From Streptomyces sp. NBC_01591 (lineage in GTDB: Bacteria > Actinomycetota > Actinomycetes > Streptomycetales > Streptomycetaceae), in NCBI RefSeq assembly GCF_035918155.1, contig NZ_CP109328.1, positions 248,001 through 312,000 of the forward strand: DNA of 64,000 bases, written 5' to 3'. Under the pieces are notes generated by a model. It did no database searches and was not told where the DNA came from. It was given only the letters and a program-made list of their open reading frames with translations. Positions within the stretch are counted from its first letter, which is position 1. Each line of letters begins with the position of its first letter. This document shows, piece by piece, positions 42,701-51,416 of this stretch. The position numbers and the translations under genes were made by a program.

Positions 42701-42914
42701 TCTCGCGACCAGTGAAGTCGACGACCGCGAAACGCCCGTTCAGCATGCGGCTGGGCAGGTCCAGTAGCCAGGATGGGCTCGGCCGGGCTTCGGGGCGCCA
42801 TCGCTGAAGGACGTACAGTGGCGCGCCGTCGCCGAAAACGTGGATGTCCGCGCCAATGCAGCCGTAGGCGAAGCCGTTGACCGCATGAACGGTCTGCTGC
42901 TGGGCGGGGCTCAA
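39633..42914 (-). CDS. STAND-type NTPase with C-terminal TPR-like repeats
   Basis: 1093 residues. The N-terminal domain of about 65 residues ends near FTGRENELADLRRW. The NTPase shows Walker A APGGQGKS at 94-101 and Walker B LLVVDYAD at 147-153. A winged-helix-like region and then helical repeats of TPR type fill residues 430-1060, for example ATPAFAEAVRLYRELAASNP and AAAFRDAIEIFRRLAAENPA. The start overlaps the stop of the small membrane gene (ATGA). STAND proteins are signal-sensing switches, often in defence or cell death. The last 20 residues lie opposite a gene remnant, so the natural C-terminus may be lost. Confidence 0.8.
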   Translation of the reverse strand: MSPAQQQTVHAVNGFAYGCIGADIHVFGDGAPLYVLQRWRPEARPSPSWLLDLPSRMLNGRFAVVDFTGRENELADLRRWRDHGPRLAVQWLHAPGGQGKSRLAAQFAKESEAAGWTVATAARGLGVTHPPPGSQDLRTETRAGALLVVDYADRWPAAHLTWLLSNTLLHQATDQARVLLVARSRDPWPAVRASLADLQADASTRALPPLADTGRRIGDSERLGMFLAARDAFAALYGVPAYAVEPPDELSGPDFGLTLAIHMAALVAVDRHAHAATAATAADMTALTAYLLDRERRHWHTLHETGALGTTTAEISRAAFVAALTGPLPYRDAKRALTTAGLGADTDRLLTDHAYCYPPGTSSTVLEPLYPDRLAEDFLALSLPGHHLADHASDPWAAGIPELLLPAAESVGSANGNGRHDDGGLPPYAPRALTFLVSASHRWPHVLATLETLDTRLPEDVGTTNELAAAAADLAERLAPQRLSAAADPAERARINRVLGQRLNQASRAEKATPAFAEAVRLYRELAASNPQAFESVFAKSSFELAVALVFADVEFRVRELHELHAADAARLDQAAAAFRDAIEIFRRLAAENPAEHQEDLVAALSMASLLVPRLGPSDLAVATALEAVDMVRHLAHEDLNVSYALAASAVALAGAHPEQAEALADEAVGIARRMVREDPEKHMEHLLFMLSTQGSVLLRLERAEEAIDALSEAAELSGRGPQADQDKDPWFEVMAQAVSFVWVQERATGVTTGRSMAVQALSRLAYGDTSGRASALLRVLLSVSGMIDPSARPDDLLAVYRAIIHLLKTSDEIPYVGDDVVGRSDINGVLTYASVLLARNGRWEEALPYLDEAALTVWSEGADPLHAALGSVLVNMTAMLADLDLDWDGDPYHQMARPEAVRVLERIAETYRRLAQDELPVHELGLAVTAKILSEALWHTGRWQEAVDFGRESVRTWRRCAARDGAAEHREQLAIALHRLADKLTATGQAEEAATIAPTQQEIEAEYAAVQRRIAASRRREAIESIGDFFFIRALRARDRAAALAREAAWPMRNLHLDVLHRARMLALKARNGAVAQSMRRLWRSRFRSPWR

Positions 42915-43381
42915 CGGCCGTCCGCGGTGGGCGGCGTGTCCCGGTCGTAGTGGACGATGACGCTGCTGCCTGGCCCAATCGCCCCGAAGGCGACCCCCCC
43001 GTCGCGCGCCTCAATGCGCTGGACCCACTGCTGCTGGACGGGCGGAAGCTGCTGCCGGATCGCCTCCACGAGCGTTCGCAAATCGGCCTCCGCATCGGGG
43101 TGATCGTGCATCAGGTCCTCGAGGTCCTCACGCCAGCGGACGATCTGCGCCTGCCGCACGTTGTCCGGATCAGCGGCGTCCGCGATCCGCGCCGCACTGC
43201 GCTCCAGCCGCACCTCGATGCCACCGGACTCCGGCCCTGACTCGGCACCATCGGTCCGCCGAAAGACCCTTGCGACCCCGGCCTTTGTGACCTCCCAGGC
43301 GCTGGTCGCCATAGCCGCAACAATCGTCGTCGCCGCGACCATCGCCAGCGCCGCCTCCGGATCTGACATCAAGTCCCCCAT
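42911..43381 (-). CDS. Small membrane-anchored partner of the STAND NTPase
   Basis: 156 residues. A hydrophobic N-terminus (ALAMVAATTIVAAMATSAW) forms one membrane segment. A basic stretch and a helical region follow (QAQIVRWREDLEDLMHDHPD, ADLRTLVEAIRQQLPPVQQQ), and then a short beta-rich tail (GVAFGAIGPGSSVIVHY). Its stop overlaps the start of the STAND gene. Such two-gene pairs suggest an effector or adaptor at the membrane; the function is inferred from architecture. Confidence 0.72.
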   Translation of the reverse strand: MGDLMSDPEAALAMVAATTIVAAMATSAWEVTKAGVARVFRRTDGAESGPESGGIEVRLERSAARIADAADPDNVRQAQIVRWREDLEDLMHDHPDAEADLRTLVEAIRQQLPPVQQQWVQRIEARDGGVAFGAIGPGSSVIVHYDRDTPPTADGR

Positions 43382-43651
43382 ATGCAGAATGAGTTACGTA
43401 CGCCACTTTGATGACGACGATATCGCCCACCCCATACCCGCGAGCCCGACAGCGCACAATGGACACCTGCGAAGCGCGCCAAAAACAGGCCGCCGCAGAG
43501 GAGAGCGCACATATGACTTCTACTACGCCGAAATAGAGATGCGCCGTCACGACCGCCACGACACGACCCGCGCTGAGCGCGGGCTGCTGCGGGTGGTGGT
43601 GAACTCCGTGATCTTCCGCTGCCCCAACCAGAACCTCACGACCGTCGGCGC

Positions 43652-43924
43652 CTAAACCGAGATGGGCTCGCATCTGACCGAACCCGTCCTTCTTGGCCTC
43701 GCCGCCCTCGCCATCAGCTTCTTCAGGATGCGGGCCCAGGTCCCGTCGATCTGCCAGCGCCGGAAGACCGAGTATGCCGTCTCCCACGGGCCGTATCGCT
43801 CCGGCACATCCCGCCAGGGCGAACCGGTCCTGGCTCGCCACCAGATCCCGTCGAACACCTGCCGCCGGTCCCGGGGCTTGCGCCCCATCACCGGCAACTC
43901 GGGCAACACCGCCTCCAAGCACAC
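43652..43924 (-). pseudogene. IS5-type transposase, N-terminal fragment
   Basis: About 90 residues matching the N-terminal DUF4096-type domain: PRDRRQVFDGIWWRARTGSP, WRDVPERYGPWETAYSVFRR, GTWARILKKLMARA. The DDE core is absent. The frame ends shortly after, so only the 5' part of the element survives. Confidence 0.78.
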
Positions 43925-44213
43925 CCATTAGGAGTTCGGCCCCGGCCGGTCCCCGCAACTCAGCCCACCAGAAGCTCACTCCACCTGCTCTGAATGTCAT
44001 GCACGCGACCCTTCACAATCGCGTCTATCAGGTCAAGGCGTGCGCGCACAGCGGTCGGAACGTGACGGCGAAGCCACCGGCTCGCAGCCGGGGTAACGAG
44101 CTGGGCCGGCCTGCCGTGTTCGCGCCCGGCATGCTCCTTCCGCGCTCCGCTGGCGGAGTGAACGCGCAGAAGATCGCCCGCATCCGGCCAGGGCGGCCGG
44201 GAAGTCTGGTGCC

Positions 44214-44576
44214 GTGATCAAAACTGTGAAGCGTGTCGCGGCCTTCGCCGCCCTGGCCCTCATGCCGCTCGCCGCCACCACCGCCACCGCCTCCGCCGCC
44301 TCTCCGGCCGGCGGGGTGCGGGCGGCGATCGACTGCCCGTCCGGCTACGTCTGCATCTACCCCGAGATCAACTTCGGCGGCCAGCCCTGGGTACGCCGAG
44401 CCGTCGACGGCAGCGTCAAAGACCTGCCCTCCTCGATCCGGGCTGGCCCACCCCGGAGGAGCTCGCGCGCCGTACCCGAGGGATTGAGGGCGCTCAATGT
44501 GACGGGGCCCGGACTCTCTGGTCTAGGCCGCAAGGTAGAGCCTCCAACGCTTCGCGTTGCCGCCGTTTGTCGCTGA
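44214..44576 (+). pseudogene. Truncated secreted peptidase-inhibitor I36-type protein
   Basis: A GTG at 44214 opens a Sec signal (FAALALMPLAATTATASA) and a mature part CPSGYVCIYPEINFGGQPWV, RRAVDGSVKDLPSSIR. This matches the first half of the I36/beta-gamma-crystallin-like inhibitors of Streptomyces. Similarity then stops near 44440, and the last 45 residues are not family-like. The second half with its Cys is missing, so it is probably non-functional. Confidence 0.65.
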
Positions 44577-44629
44577 GCCGGAAGGGGGACCTTGCCAGCA
44601 GCGACGTTTCCAATTGGTAGGGGTGGCGG

Positions 44630-44845
44630 ATGCTCGGGATCCTGTTTGCTCTCGTGATCTTGGGCGTCATCTTTGGTGGCGGGGCACTCCTCCTGGTGTC
44701 AGAAGCAGGCCGGATCGTCCTTGCATGTACCGCTGGTATTGCAGTCCTCTTGGTGCTGGTCACTGGGTTGGTACTGCTTTGGGACTGGGGAACCTGCTCC
44801 CACGTGCTCGTACAGGACTCCTACGTGTTCGACCGGTGCGCCTGA
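44630..44845 (+). CDS. Small two-span membrane protein
   Basis: 71 residues from the ATG at 44630. Two hydrophobic segments (MLGILFALVILGVIFGGGAL and RIVLACTAGIAVLLVLVTGL) are followed by a short extracytoplasmic-type tail with two Cys (TCSHVL, FDRCA). No family is recognised. The 3' end overlaps the convergent DUF3703 gene by 25 bp. Confidence 0.55.
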   Translation: MLGILFALVILGVIFGGGALLLVSEAGRIVLACTAGIAVLLVLVTGLVLLWDWGTCSHVLVQDSYVFDRCA

Positions 44846-45141
44846 TGTTTCGGCTCAGTCGCACATCCTCTGCCAGTGTTGCCTTCGGGGTAGCGGCCGA
44901 GGGCTGATCCGGGGGCGGCGACGATGATCCGGATGACCTGGCCGAGGGCCTCGCGCCGGTCACGCTGTCGCAGGGCGAGGCCGAGCATGGCGATGTGGGT
45001 GTGGGGCCAGGGCCAGGGCTGGGACAGGATGTGGGCCCGCTCCAGGTGGCGCCATCGGTTGGCAGGGTCCGCAGTAGTGCGGGCGGCCGTCATTTCCGCG
45101 GTGTAGGCGGTGCGGACGCCCGCGGGCATGGTGCGAGGCAT
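44821..45141 (-). CDS. DUF3703-like protein
   Basis: 106 residues. The conserved stretch RWRHLERAHILSQPWPWPHT, HIAMLGLALRQRDRREALGQ, GSALGRYPEGNTGRG is typical of DUF3703, a cytoplasmic family of unknown function. The last 15 residues (CATEPKHQAHRSNT) are outside the family, so the 3' end may be rearranged. It follows two lipoprotein genes on the same strand, 22 bp after the nearer. Confidence 0.72.
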   Translation of the reverse strand: MPRTMPAGVRTAYTAEMTAARTTADPANRWRHLERAHILSQPWPWPHTHIAMLGLALRQRDRREALGQVIRIIVAAPGSALGRYPEGNTGRGCATEPKHQAHRSNT

Positions 45142-45162
45142 CGAGGTCTCCGGGGGCGGTGG

Positions 45163-45513
45163 TCAGTTGCAGCAGGTACAGCCGGGCTTGCAGCCGCAGG
45201 TGTCGGTCTCGGCCGCAGCCGTCGGGCGGGCATAGCCGGTCTTTGGCCCTCTCCCCTTCGTTGACAGCTCCTCTATGAGCTTTCGAGCCGTCTCCTGGTC
45301 CGCGTCCGCCGTCACGGGCGCGAGCCCCGGCTTCGTACCGTCGGGGTTCTTCAGCGGACTGATCGCCCGTCCGTCCTGCTCGGTCGGTCCGGCTCCCGTC
45401 GAAGAGTCACCTTCTCCAAGGCCTTTACACCCTGAGACGAGAACCGCAGCGGTTGCCAACACGATTACGGCCCGGAGGAAACGCGTGCCGGTCCTCACAC
45501 TCCCGTGCCTCAT
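45163..45513 (-). CDS. Putative lipoprotein with a Cys-rich C-terminus
   Basis: 116 residues from the ATG at 45513. The lipobox VLVSGC follows a basic N-terminus. The mature part is Gly- and Thr-rich with a helix DADQETARKLIEELSTKGRG. It ends in a cluster of five cysteines (CGCKPGCTCC), suggesting metal or thiol binding. The gene starts 7 bp after the upstream lipoprotein gene. The metal or partner is unknown. Confidence 0.65.
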   Translation of the reverse strand: MRHGSVRTGTRFLRAVIVLATAAVLVSGCKGLGEGDSSTGAGPTEQDGRAISPLKNPDGTKPGLAPVTADADQETARKLIEELSTKGRGPKTGYARPTAAAETDTCGCKPGCTCCN

Positions 45514-45520
45514 GTGCCTC

Positions 45521-45889
45521 TCAGTAAGCACAGGCCACCCCACCCTGCATGAGCTGGACGAACACATCAGTCATCCGGCGCAGCATAGAGATAATACGGG
45601 TGTCGCAGCCGTCCTTGTCTGCGTCGACCCACAGGCGGAAGGAGTCACGCTCGTATCCGGTTCGGTCCTCGGTGCCCGCGGGAATCTTCGCGATGGCCTC
45701 GGCCAGGGACAGATCGCTGCTGCCTGCAGGAGCACCCGGTGCCGCGGACTCCTTGCCCGGCGCGGAAGCGGGAGCCGACGGCTTGGAGTCGGAATCGGAC
45801 TTCGCCGCGCTGGGATTGCACCCGGCAAGAGAAACGGCGAGGAGGAGGGTAGCAATCGGGGTGACACGAGCGAGACGACGTGCGGTCAC
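45521..45889 (-). pseudogene. Truncated lipoprotein nuclease (HNH/DUF1524-type), N-terminal part
   Basis: From the GTG at 45889 (GGAG 8 bp upstream), the product has a lipobox (LLLAVSLAGC), a disordered Ser/Ala/Pro linker and the start of an HNH (DUF1524) nuclease domain: AEDRTGYER-like DRTGYERDSFRLWVDADKDG and CDTR. The catalytic HNH region is missing. After CDTR the frame is unrelated (RIISMLRRMTDVFVQ) and ends. Confidence 0.6.
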
Positions 45890-45976
45890 AGGAGTACTCC
45901 AGCTGGTCAGGGGCTGATGCGCCCTCATGATCGCAGAAGTGACACCATGGTGACAGATGGTCAAACCTGCAGGTGG

Positions 45977-47682
45977 TTAGGGCTCGTAAAGAATCAACAC
46001 GTTGGTTTGGTCTCTGTCGTGAGGGTCGCGCCGTGTGCGGTGGCGTGGACGAGGAGTCCTGCCAGGGTGCTGAGGTGTGCTGCTGGGGGCTGGGGTGTGT
46101 GCGTGCTGGTCCATCAGTCGTCGGATCTCGCTGGTGGTGTGGCGGATGGTGTCCTTGCTGACGGCGAAGAGGTGGGCCAGCACGGTAGGCGGCAGAGCGA
46201 GGTTTTGTTGCAGCACGGTGGCCAGGACCCGGTCGGCCAGGTCGAGTTTGGCTTTGCGGCCGCCGCCCGGGGCCCGGCGCCGGGTGCCGCCGTCGCGTCG
46301 GGTGGCCGGGTCCTGTTTCTGCAGCGCCTGCCAGCCAGGGGTCAGGGTCTCGGTCAGCTCGGCCAGTGCGGTGCAGGTCATGCCGGTCAGCGCGGGATGT
46401 GACAGGGCACCGCGGTCGAAGACCGCCGCGGCCCGGGCGTCGGCCTGGTGGGGTCTGCCGGGCTGGCGGGGTGGGGGTGCACGGTGTAGTTCCATTCGCC
46501 GTGGAAGGCATGTCCGGTGACCGGCGCCGCGTTCAGCTCGGTGTCGCTGACCTTCACACCGGTGGGATAGGTGCCGGTGTCGAGTTCGGCGTGGACGGTG
46601 AGACCGGTGCGGGTGGTGGTCGCGGCGATGGACTGCACGACGACCTCGTGGCTGTTCAGCGCTCTGCCGCGCCAGTTCATGGTGATCGCGGAGAACAGCC
46701 GATGCTCCACCTTGTTCCACTTCGATGTGCCCGGCGGCATGTGGCAGACCGTGACGGCCAGGCCGGTCCGGGCGGCGAACGCGGCCAACTCGGTCTTGAA
46801 GGCCCGGGTGCGGTAGCCGTTGGAGCCGCCGGCATCGGCAGTGATCAACAGACGTCTGGCCTGCGGGTAGTCGAGGCGTCCTTGCCCGTTCCACCAACGG
46901 CGGATCGATTCGACCGCGAAGGCTGCGGTGTCGTGATCCGTACCGACATTCACCCAGCCGGTGTCCGCCGCCAGATCGTAGATGCCATAAGGCAGGGCCT
47001 TGCCCAGTGCATCGCTGGGGAAGTCATGGACGTCAACCCGCACGGGTTCACCGGCCGGCCGCCATTGACGTCCCGCATTCTTGAAATCCCCGACGACTTC
47101 CTTCTTTTTCGTGTCCACACTGACCACCGGCTCGCCCTCCGCCTGATGGTCCTTGACCTGGTCGTTGATGTACCGGAACTGCGCGTCCCGGTCGGGGTGC
47201 TGAGCGCCCTCAAGGGTCTTGGCATTGGCCTGCAGACTGAAACCGTTCTCCCGCAGCAGCCTGCCCACGGTCGGCGCCGACGCGGTATGGCCCTGCCGCG
47301 TCAGCTCCCCGGCCAGAGACCGCAGCGACTTGGTCGTCCACCGCAGCGGCGACATCGGATCCCCCGCTCATCCGGCTCGACCAGCGCCAGCAACGCCGGA
47401 ACGAGCAGCCGGTCAAGCTTCTCGGCGCTCTTGCGACCGCCGCCGTCCCGGCGGACCCGGCCATCGGGCAGTGGGTCCTCACCGCCCTCCAACTCGAAGA
47501 CACCCTTCCGCACCGTCGTCTCGCTCACCCCTGCGGCACGCGCGACGGCCCGGACCCCACCGTGCCCCAGCAGCCGGGCCTCGGCGGCCAGCGCCAGCCG
47601 CTGCTGCCGCTCATTCAGATGAGGGAACAACACTCCGAATCTCAGGGCAAGTTGGTCACGAACCTCACTCGGTATGCGCATA
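45977..47682 (-). pseudogene. ISAzo13-family transposase, frameshifted
   Basis: It starts at ATG 47682 (SEVRDQLALRFGVLFPHLNE). The first frame runs to near 47370, where a G-run indel changes frame at LVEPDERG to SPLRWTTKSLRSLAGELTRQ. The second frame has the catalytic region (VVSVDTKKKEVVGDFKNAGR, LLITADAGGSNGYRTR, WNKVEHRLFSAITMNW). Near 46430 a further frame change leads to HPALTGMTCTALAELTETLT and VLATVLQQNLALPPTVLAHL. Two frame changes make it inactive unless they are sequencing errors. Confidence 0.82.
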
Positions 47683-47735
47683 CCACACCAACGACAGGGA
47701 GACCGTGAAGCAACGTGTTGATTCTTTACGAGCCC
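45980..47735 (-). mobile_element. ISAzo13-family insertion sequence
   Basis: Perfect terminal inverted repeats begin GGGCTCGTAAAGAATCAACA at the left (45980) and recur in reverse at the right (ending 47735), 25 bp in all. TA lies outside both ends as the likely target duplication. The element is about 1.76 kb with one frameshifted minus-strand transposase. Confidence 0.85.
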
Positions 47736-48002
47736 TAAGCCGTCGCCGGTCTTCACCTGGCGGGCTGCTACACACGTGGGGCCGGTACGCGGCTCCGCCA
47801 CAGACCTCGGAGACAGCCTGTTCGGATACGGACCGCACCAGCCCAACAGACGGCGCTCGCTCGGGTACCGCCTGGGAACCTGCCGCACGGAACACCGCCG
47901 CGTCCCCGGGCCGTTTAACCGACCACAGTTATCAGGCCAGCCACCTGTACCAACACCATGTGCGACTCTCAGCGCATCGTAGTCAGAGGAAGGACAAGAA
48001 GG

Positions 48003-48951
48003 ATGCGTCTGCTCGACGACCTCCAGGACGGCCTTGCGAGGCGGCACCGCCAGATCGTCGGCTCGCGGCGGCAGAACCTGGGCCGGGAAGTGGCATTCGC
48101 CGCCAACTGGATCGGCAAGCAGCCGCTCCTCACCGCCATCATCGCCGAAGCCCGTCACGTCGAGAAGCCACCGCCGCAGAAAGAGTGGTTGGCCAAGTGC
48201 GAAAACGAGATCGGGATGGTCTGGCCGACCGAGACCGAGGAAGGTCGCGCTGTGCTCAGCTGGAATCTGCTGAGCAGTCTCCACCCCGATCGCGCGGCAG
48301 ACCTGGCCTTCCGGATCTACAGGCGATCGGGAACGAAGAACAGCGGCTCGCCGGCGAAGCCTTCACCCCGCTGTTCAAGTGGCTCACCGAGCGTCTGCAG
48401 TACCGCAGCAGCGTCTCCTCACGCTGCGCCGCTACGTCTACCTCACCGAGCGGTTCAACCGCGTCGCCCTGAACGCGCAGTTCCTGGAGAGGACTGCGAC
48501 CGGAGAGGAGCTGTACAACGACGACCTGCAGAAGTTCTTGTTCCAGGACGCCCACTATGTAACTCACGCGAAGCCTCGCTCCACGACCGGAGAGCCCGAC
48601 CTGGTCGGTGAGCTCGACGGCGAAGACCCGATCGTCCTGGACAGCAAGCTGTACAACGGCAGCGTCGCCTACGTCGCCAAGGGCGTCCGGCAGGTGTTCG
48701 AGTACGCCCATGACTACGGGAAGAACGTCGCCTACCTCGTGGTCTTCAATCGCACGCCGGAACGCACCTTGGTGGTCAAAAGCGACGGTCCAACCGAATC
48801 CTGGCCGCCGTACTTCGAGCTGCCGGGTGTGCGCGTGTACGTGGTCGTCGTACGAGCACTGCCTCCAGCGACCACCGCAAGCAAAATGGGACCGCTGAAG
48901 ACTGCCGCTCTCACCCGCGGCGACGTGCAGAAAGCTCTGGACGAAGACTGA
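48003..48951 (+). pseudogene. PD-(D/E)XK-like nuclease with two frameshifts
   Basis: It starts at ATG 48003. Frame 1 covers MRLLDDLQDGLARRHRQIVG to DRAADLAFRIY near 48320. Frame 2 covers IGNEEQRLAGEAFTPLFKWL to about 48415. Frame 3 covers TLRRYVYLTERFNRVALNAQ to the stop at 48951. The last part has a PD-(D/E)XK-like core, TGEPDLVGELDGEDPIVLDSKLY (PDLVG then DSK), then VRQVFEYAHDYGKNVAYLVV. It is probably a restriction-type or defence nuclease. Two shifts within 100 bp suggest decay or local sequence error. Confidence 0.62.
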
Positions 48952-49224
48952 GCAGAGCAGTCTCTCGCAGCTGGGGACCTCAGTCCTGCCAATACACACT
49001 GTGTCTCGGAATCACAGGCGTCCGTCAAGTTCGGCGAACAAGGGCGCCCGTCCGTGAATCCATGCCAGAGGCCGGGGTGAGCACGTATGCAGCAGCTCAC
49101 CAGGCGGTGAACCACTGCTGCTCGTACGGTCGGGCGTGGGCGCCCTGACAGGACAGTGCTCCTGGTTCGGCCCTGCGGTCACTTCGCACGTTCCGCAGGG
49201 CCAACCCCCTCTGTCAGGTGGGGG
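48952..49224. other. Intergenic region between nuclease remnant and biosynthetic operon
   Basis: No supported gene. It contains the terminator listed at 49169-49202. Confidence 0.4.
49169..49202 (-). terminator. Terminator of the biosynthetic operon
   Basis: GGCCCTGCGG and CCGCAGGGCC form a perfect 10-bp stem with a 14-base loop, 23 bp beyond the stop of the last operon gene. Confidence 0.7.
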
Positions 49225-50244
49225 CTACGGGTGATGGAGTTGTTCTGGGGTGGGGACGGCTGTGGTGGTGCCGGTGCGTGAGGCTTGGAGGGCTGCGTTG
49301 GCCACGAGGACGGCGTGCAGTCCGTCGTGGAGGGTCGCGGTGCGCCGGCTGTGGCCGAGGACCAGGTCGCGGAAGGCTTCGTGTTCGGCGATCAGGGGTT
49401 CTTGTTTGGGGATTGCGTAGCGGGTGACGTCTCCTTCGGTGACGCCGCGGAATGCGGTGAGTGCTTCCCACTGGGTGCGGGTGGAGCCGTTGGCCCAGTA
49501 GGAGAGGTCGGCGGTGAGGGTGTCGGCGACGAGGATGCCGTGGTCGCCGGTGACGACGGTGGTGCGTTCTTTGAGTGGTGAGATCCAGTTGACCTGGTGG
49601 TGGGTGATGGTGCCGTCGGTCAGTTGTCCGAGGGCTGCGAGGGGGTCTTCGTGGGGGCGGCCGCTGCGGTGGGCGGTACGGGCGGCGACCGAGGTGTAGC
49701 GGGTGCCGGTGATCCATGCGGTGAGGTCGAGGTCGTGGGTGGCGAGGTCGTGGATCACGCCGACGTCGGTGATCCGTACGGGGTAGGGGCCGGTTCGGCG
49801 GGTGGCGATGGAGAACACGTCTCCGAGCTGTCCGGCTTCCAGCCGTTGGCGCAGTGCGATCAGGGCGGGGTTGAAGCGTTCGATGTATCCGACGGCGGCG
49901 GGGACTTCGGCGGTATGGAAGGCCTCTGCGAGGCGTCTGGCCGAGGCGGGGTCGCCCGCCAGCGGTTTTTCGATGAGGGTGGGGATGCCGGCTGCGGCGA
50001 GGGCGGTGCCCAGCGGTTCGTGCAGCAGTGTGGGGCAGGCCAGCACCGCGTAGTCGAGGCCGAGTCGCAGCAGTGCGTCCAGGTCTGCGACCACGGGGAT
50101 CCCGTCGGCGGCTCGGTAGCGGTCGCCGTGCGGATCGAGTGCGCCGACCAGTTCGGCGCCGCTCAGGGACCGCAGGACCCGGGCGTGGTGGCGGCCCATC
50201 CGTCCCAGCCCGATCAGGCCGGCGCGCAGCGTCTGGTTGTTCAT
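49225..50244 (-). CDS. Gfo/Idh/MocA-family oxidoreductase
   Basis: 339 residues from the ATG at 50244, overlapping the aminotransferase stop (ATGA). The N-terminal NAD(P)-binding Rossmann motif is GLIGLGRMGRHHARVL. The family lysine is in LIEKPLAGDPASARRL. C-terminal substrate-domain motifs are GYIERFNPALIALRQRL and DVGVIHDLATHDLDLTAWIT. Such enzymes oxidise nucleotide-sugar or cyclitol hydroxyls. Next to a DegT aminotransferase and a hexapeptide acyltransferase it fits the WlbA role, a 3-oxidation before transamination. The substrate is inferred. Confidence 0.88.
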   Translation of the reverse strand: MNNQTLRAGLIGLGRMGRHHARVLRSLSGAELVGALDPHGDRYRAADGIPVVADLDALLRLGLDYAVLACPTLLHEPLGTALAAAGIPTLIEKPLAGDPASARRLAEAFHTAEVPAAVGYIERFNPALIALRQRLEAGQLGDVFSIATRRTGPYPVRITDVGVIHDLATHDLDLTAWITGTRYTSVAARTAHRSGRPHEDPLAALGQLTDGTITHHQVNWISPLKERTTVVTGDHGILVADTLTADLSYWANGSTRTQWEALTAFRGVTEGDVTRYAIPKQEPLIAEHEAFRDLVLGHSRRTATLHDGLHAVLVANAALQASRTGTTTAVPTPEQLHHP

Positions 50245-51359
50245 GCGGCACGCTCCCGGGCTGGGGCGAGGGCCAGTGTGGTCACGGCCTGGGCGATGTC
50301 TTGGATCTGGGCTGTGGTCAGCCCGGGGTGGACCGGCAGGGACAGTACCTGCTCGGCGGCGGTGTCGGTGTGCGGGAGGTCGGCTGCGGTGGCGTAGGCG
50401 GGTGAGCGGTGGAGCGGGACGGGGTAGTGGACGCTGGTGCCGGTTCCGGCCTGTTGCAGGTGGTGGGCGAAGGTGTCGCGGTCGCCCAGGGCGGCGCCGA
50501 TGCGGACGGTGTACTGGTGCCACACGTGTCCGGCTCCTGCCGCTGTGGTGGGCAGGGTCAGTTCTGGCAGGCCGGTGAGGAGTTCGCTGAGCCGGGCGGC
50601 GTTCGCGCGGCGGTGTCCGGTCAGGGCGGGGAGCCGGCGGAGCTGGCTGCGGGCGATCGCGGCGTTCACATCGCTCATCCGGGCGTTGGTCCCGACGATC
50701 CGGTGGTCGTAGCGCCGTTCCATGCCCTGGTTGCGCAGCAGCCGCAGGGTGCGTGCCAGGGCCGGGTCGGCGGTGACGACCATGCCGCCCTCGATGGACT
50801 GCATGTTCTTCGTCGGGTAGAAGCTGAAGCAGCCTGCGGTACCGAAGGTGCCGGCCGGTCGGCCGTTGAGGGTCGCGCCGTGGGCTTGGGCGGCGTCCTC
50901 GACCAGTGCGAGGTGGTGTGCGTGTGCGAGGGCGGTGAACTCGTTCATCGCGGCGGGGTGTCCGAAGAGGTGAACGGGGATCACTGCCGCGGTGCGTGCG
51001 GTGATCGCGGCGCGTACGGCGTCGGGGTCCAGGCAGAAGGTGTCCGGGGTGATGTCGGCGAAGACCGGGGTGGCTCGGGTGAGGCGGACAGCGGCGGCCG
51101 TGGCGGCGAAGGTGAAGGAGGGCACGATCACTTCGTCGCCGGGGCCGATGCCCAGTGCGAGGAGGGTCAGCCACAGGGCGGAGGTTCCGGAGTTGACCGC
51201 GATGCAGGAGTGGCCGTCGGCCAGGTCCGCGAACTCGTCCTCGAAGGCGGCGACCTCGGGGCTCTGGACGAGCCGGCCGGATTCGAGGACGCGGACCGCG
51301 GCGGCGATGTCGGCCGCGTCCAGGCGCGGTGCGGCGGCCGGGATTGGTGGTGTGTTCAC
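50241..51359 (-). CDS. DegT/DnrJ/EryC1/StrS-family sugar aminotransferase
   Basis: 372 residues. PLP enzyme features are VNSGTSALWLTLLALGIGPG, VPSFTFAATAAAVRLTRATP, ALVEDAAQAHGATLNGRPAG and the PLP lysine in SFYPTKNMQSIEGGMVV (Lys184), then RNQGMERRYDHRIVGTNARM. The family transfers an amino group, usually from Glu, to a keto-sugar. Overlapping the oxidoreductase and following the NUDIX gene, it fits the WlbC step of amino-sugar biosynthesis. Intact length. Confidence 0.9.
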   Translation of the reverse strand: MNTPPIPAAAPRLDAADIAAAVRVLESGRLVQSPEVAAFEDEFADLADGHSCIAVNSGTSALWLTLLALGIGPGDEVIVPSFTFAATAAAVRLTRATPVFADITPDTFCLDPDAVRAAITARTAAVIPVHLFGHPAAMNEFTALAHAHHLALVEDAAQAHGATLNGRPAGTFGTAGCFSFYPTKNMQSIEGGMVVTADPALARTLRLLRNQGMERRYDHRIVGTNARMSDVNAAIARSQLRRLPALTGHRRANAARLSELLTGLPELTLPTTAAGAGHVWHQYTVRIGAALGDRDTFAHHLQQAGTGTSVHYPVPLHRSPAYATAADLPHTDTAAEQVLSLPVHPGLTTAQIQDIAQAVTTLALAPARERAA

Positions 51360-51416
51360 GGCGGTGTTCCTTCCGGTGGACGCCGGGCGCCGCCGGCCGG
51401 AAGGGGCGGCGGGGCG

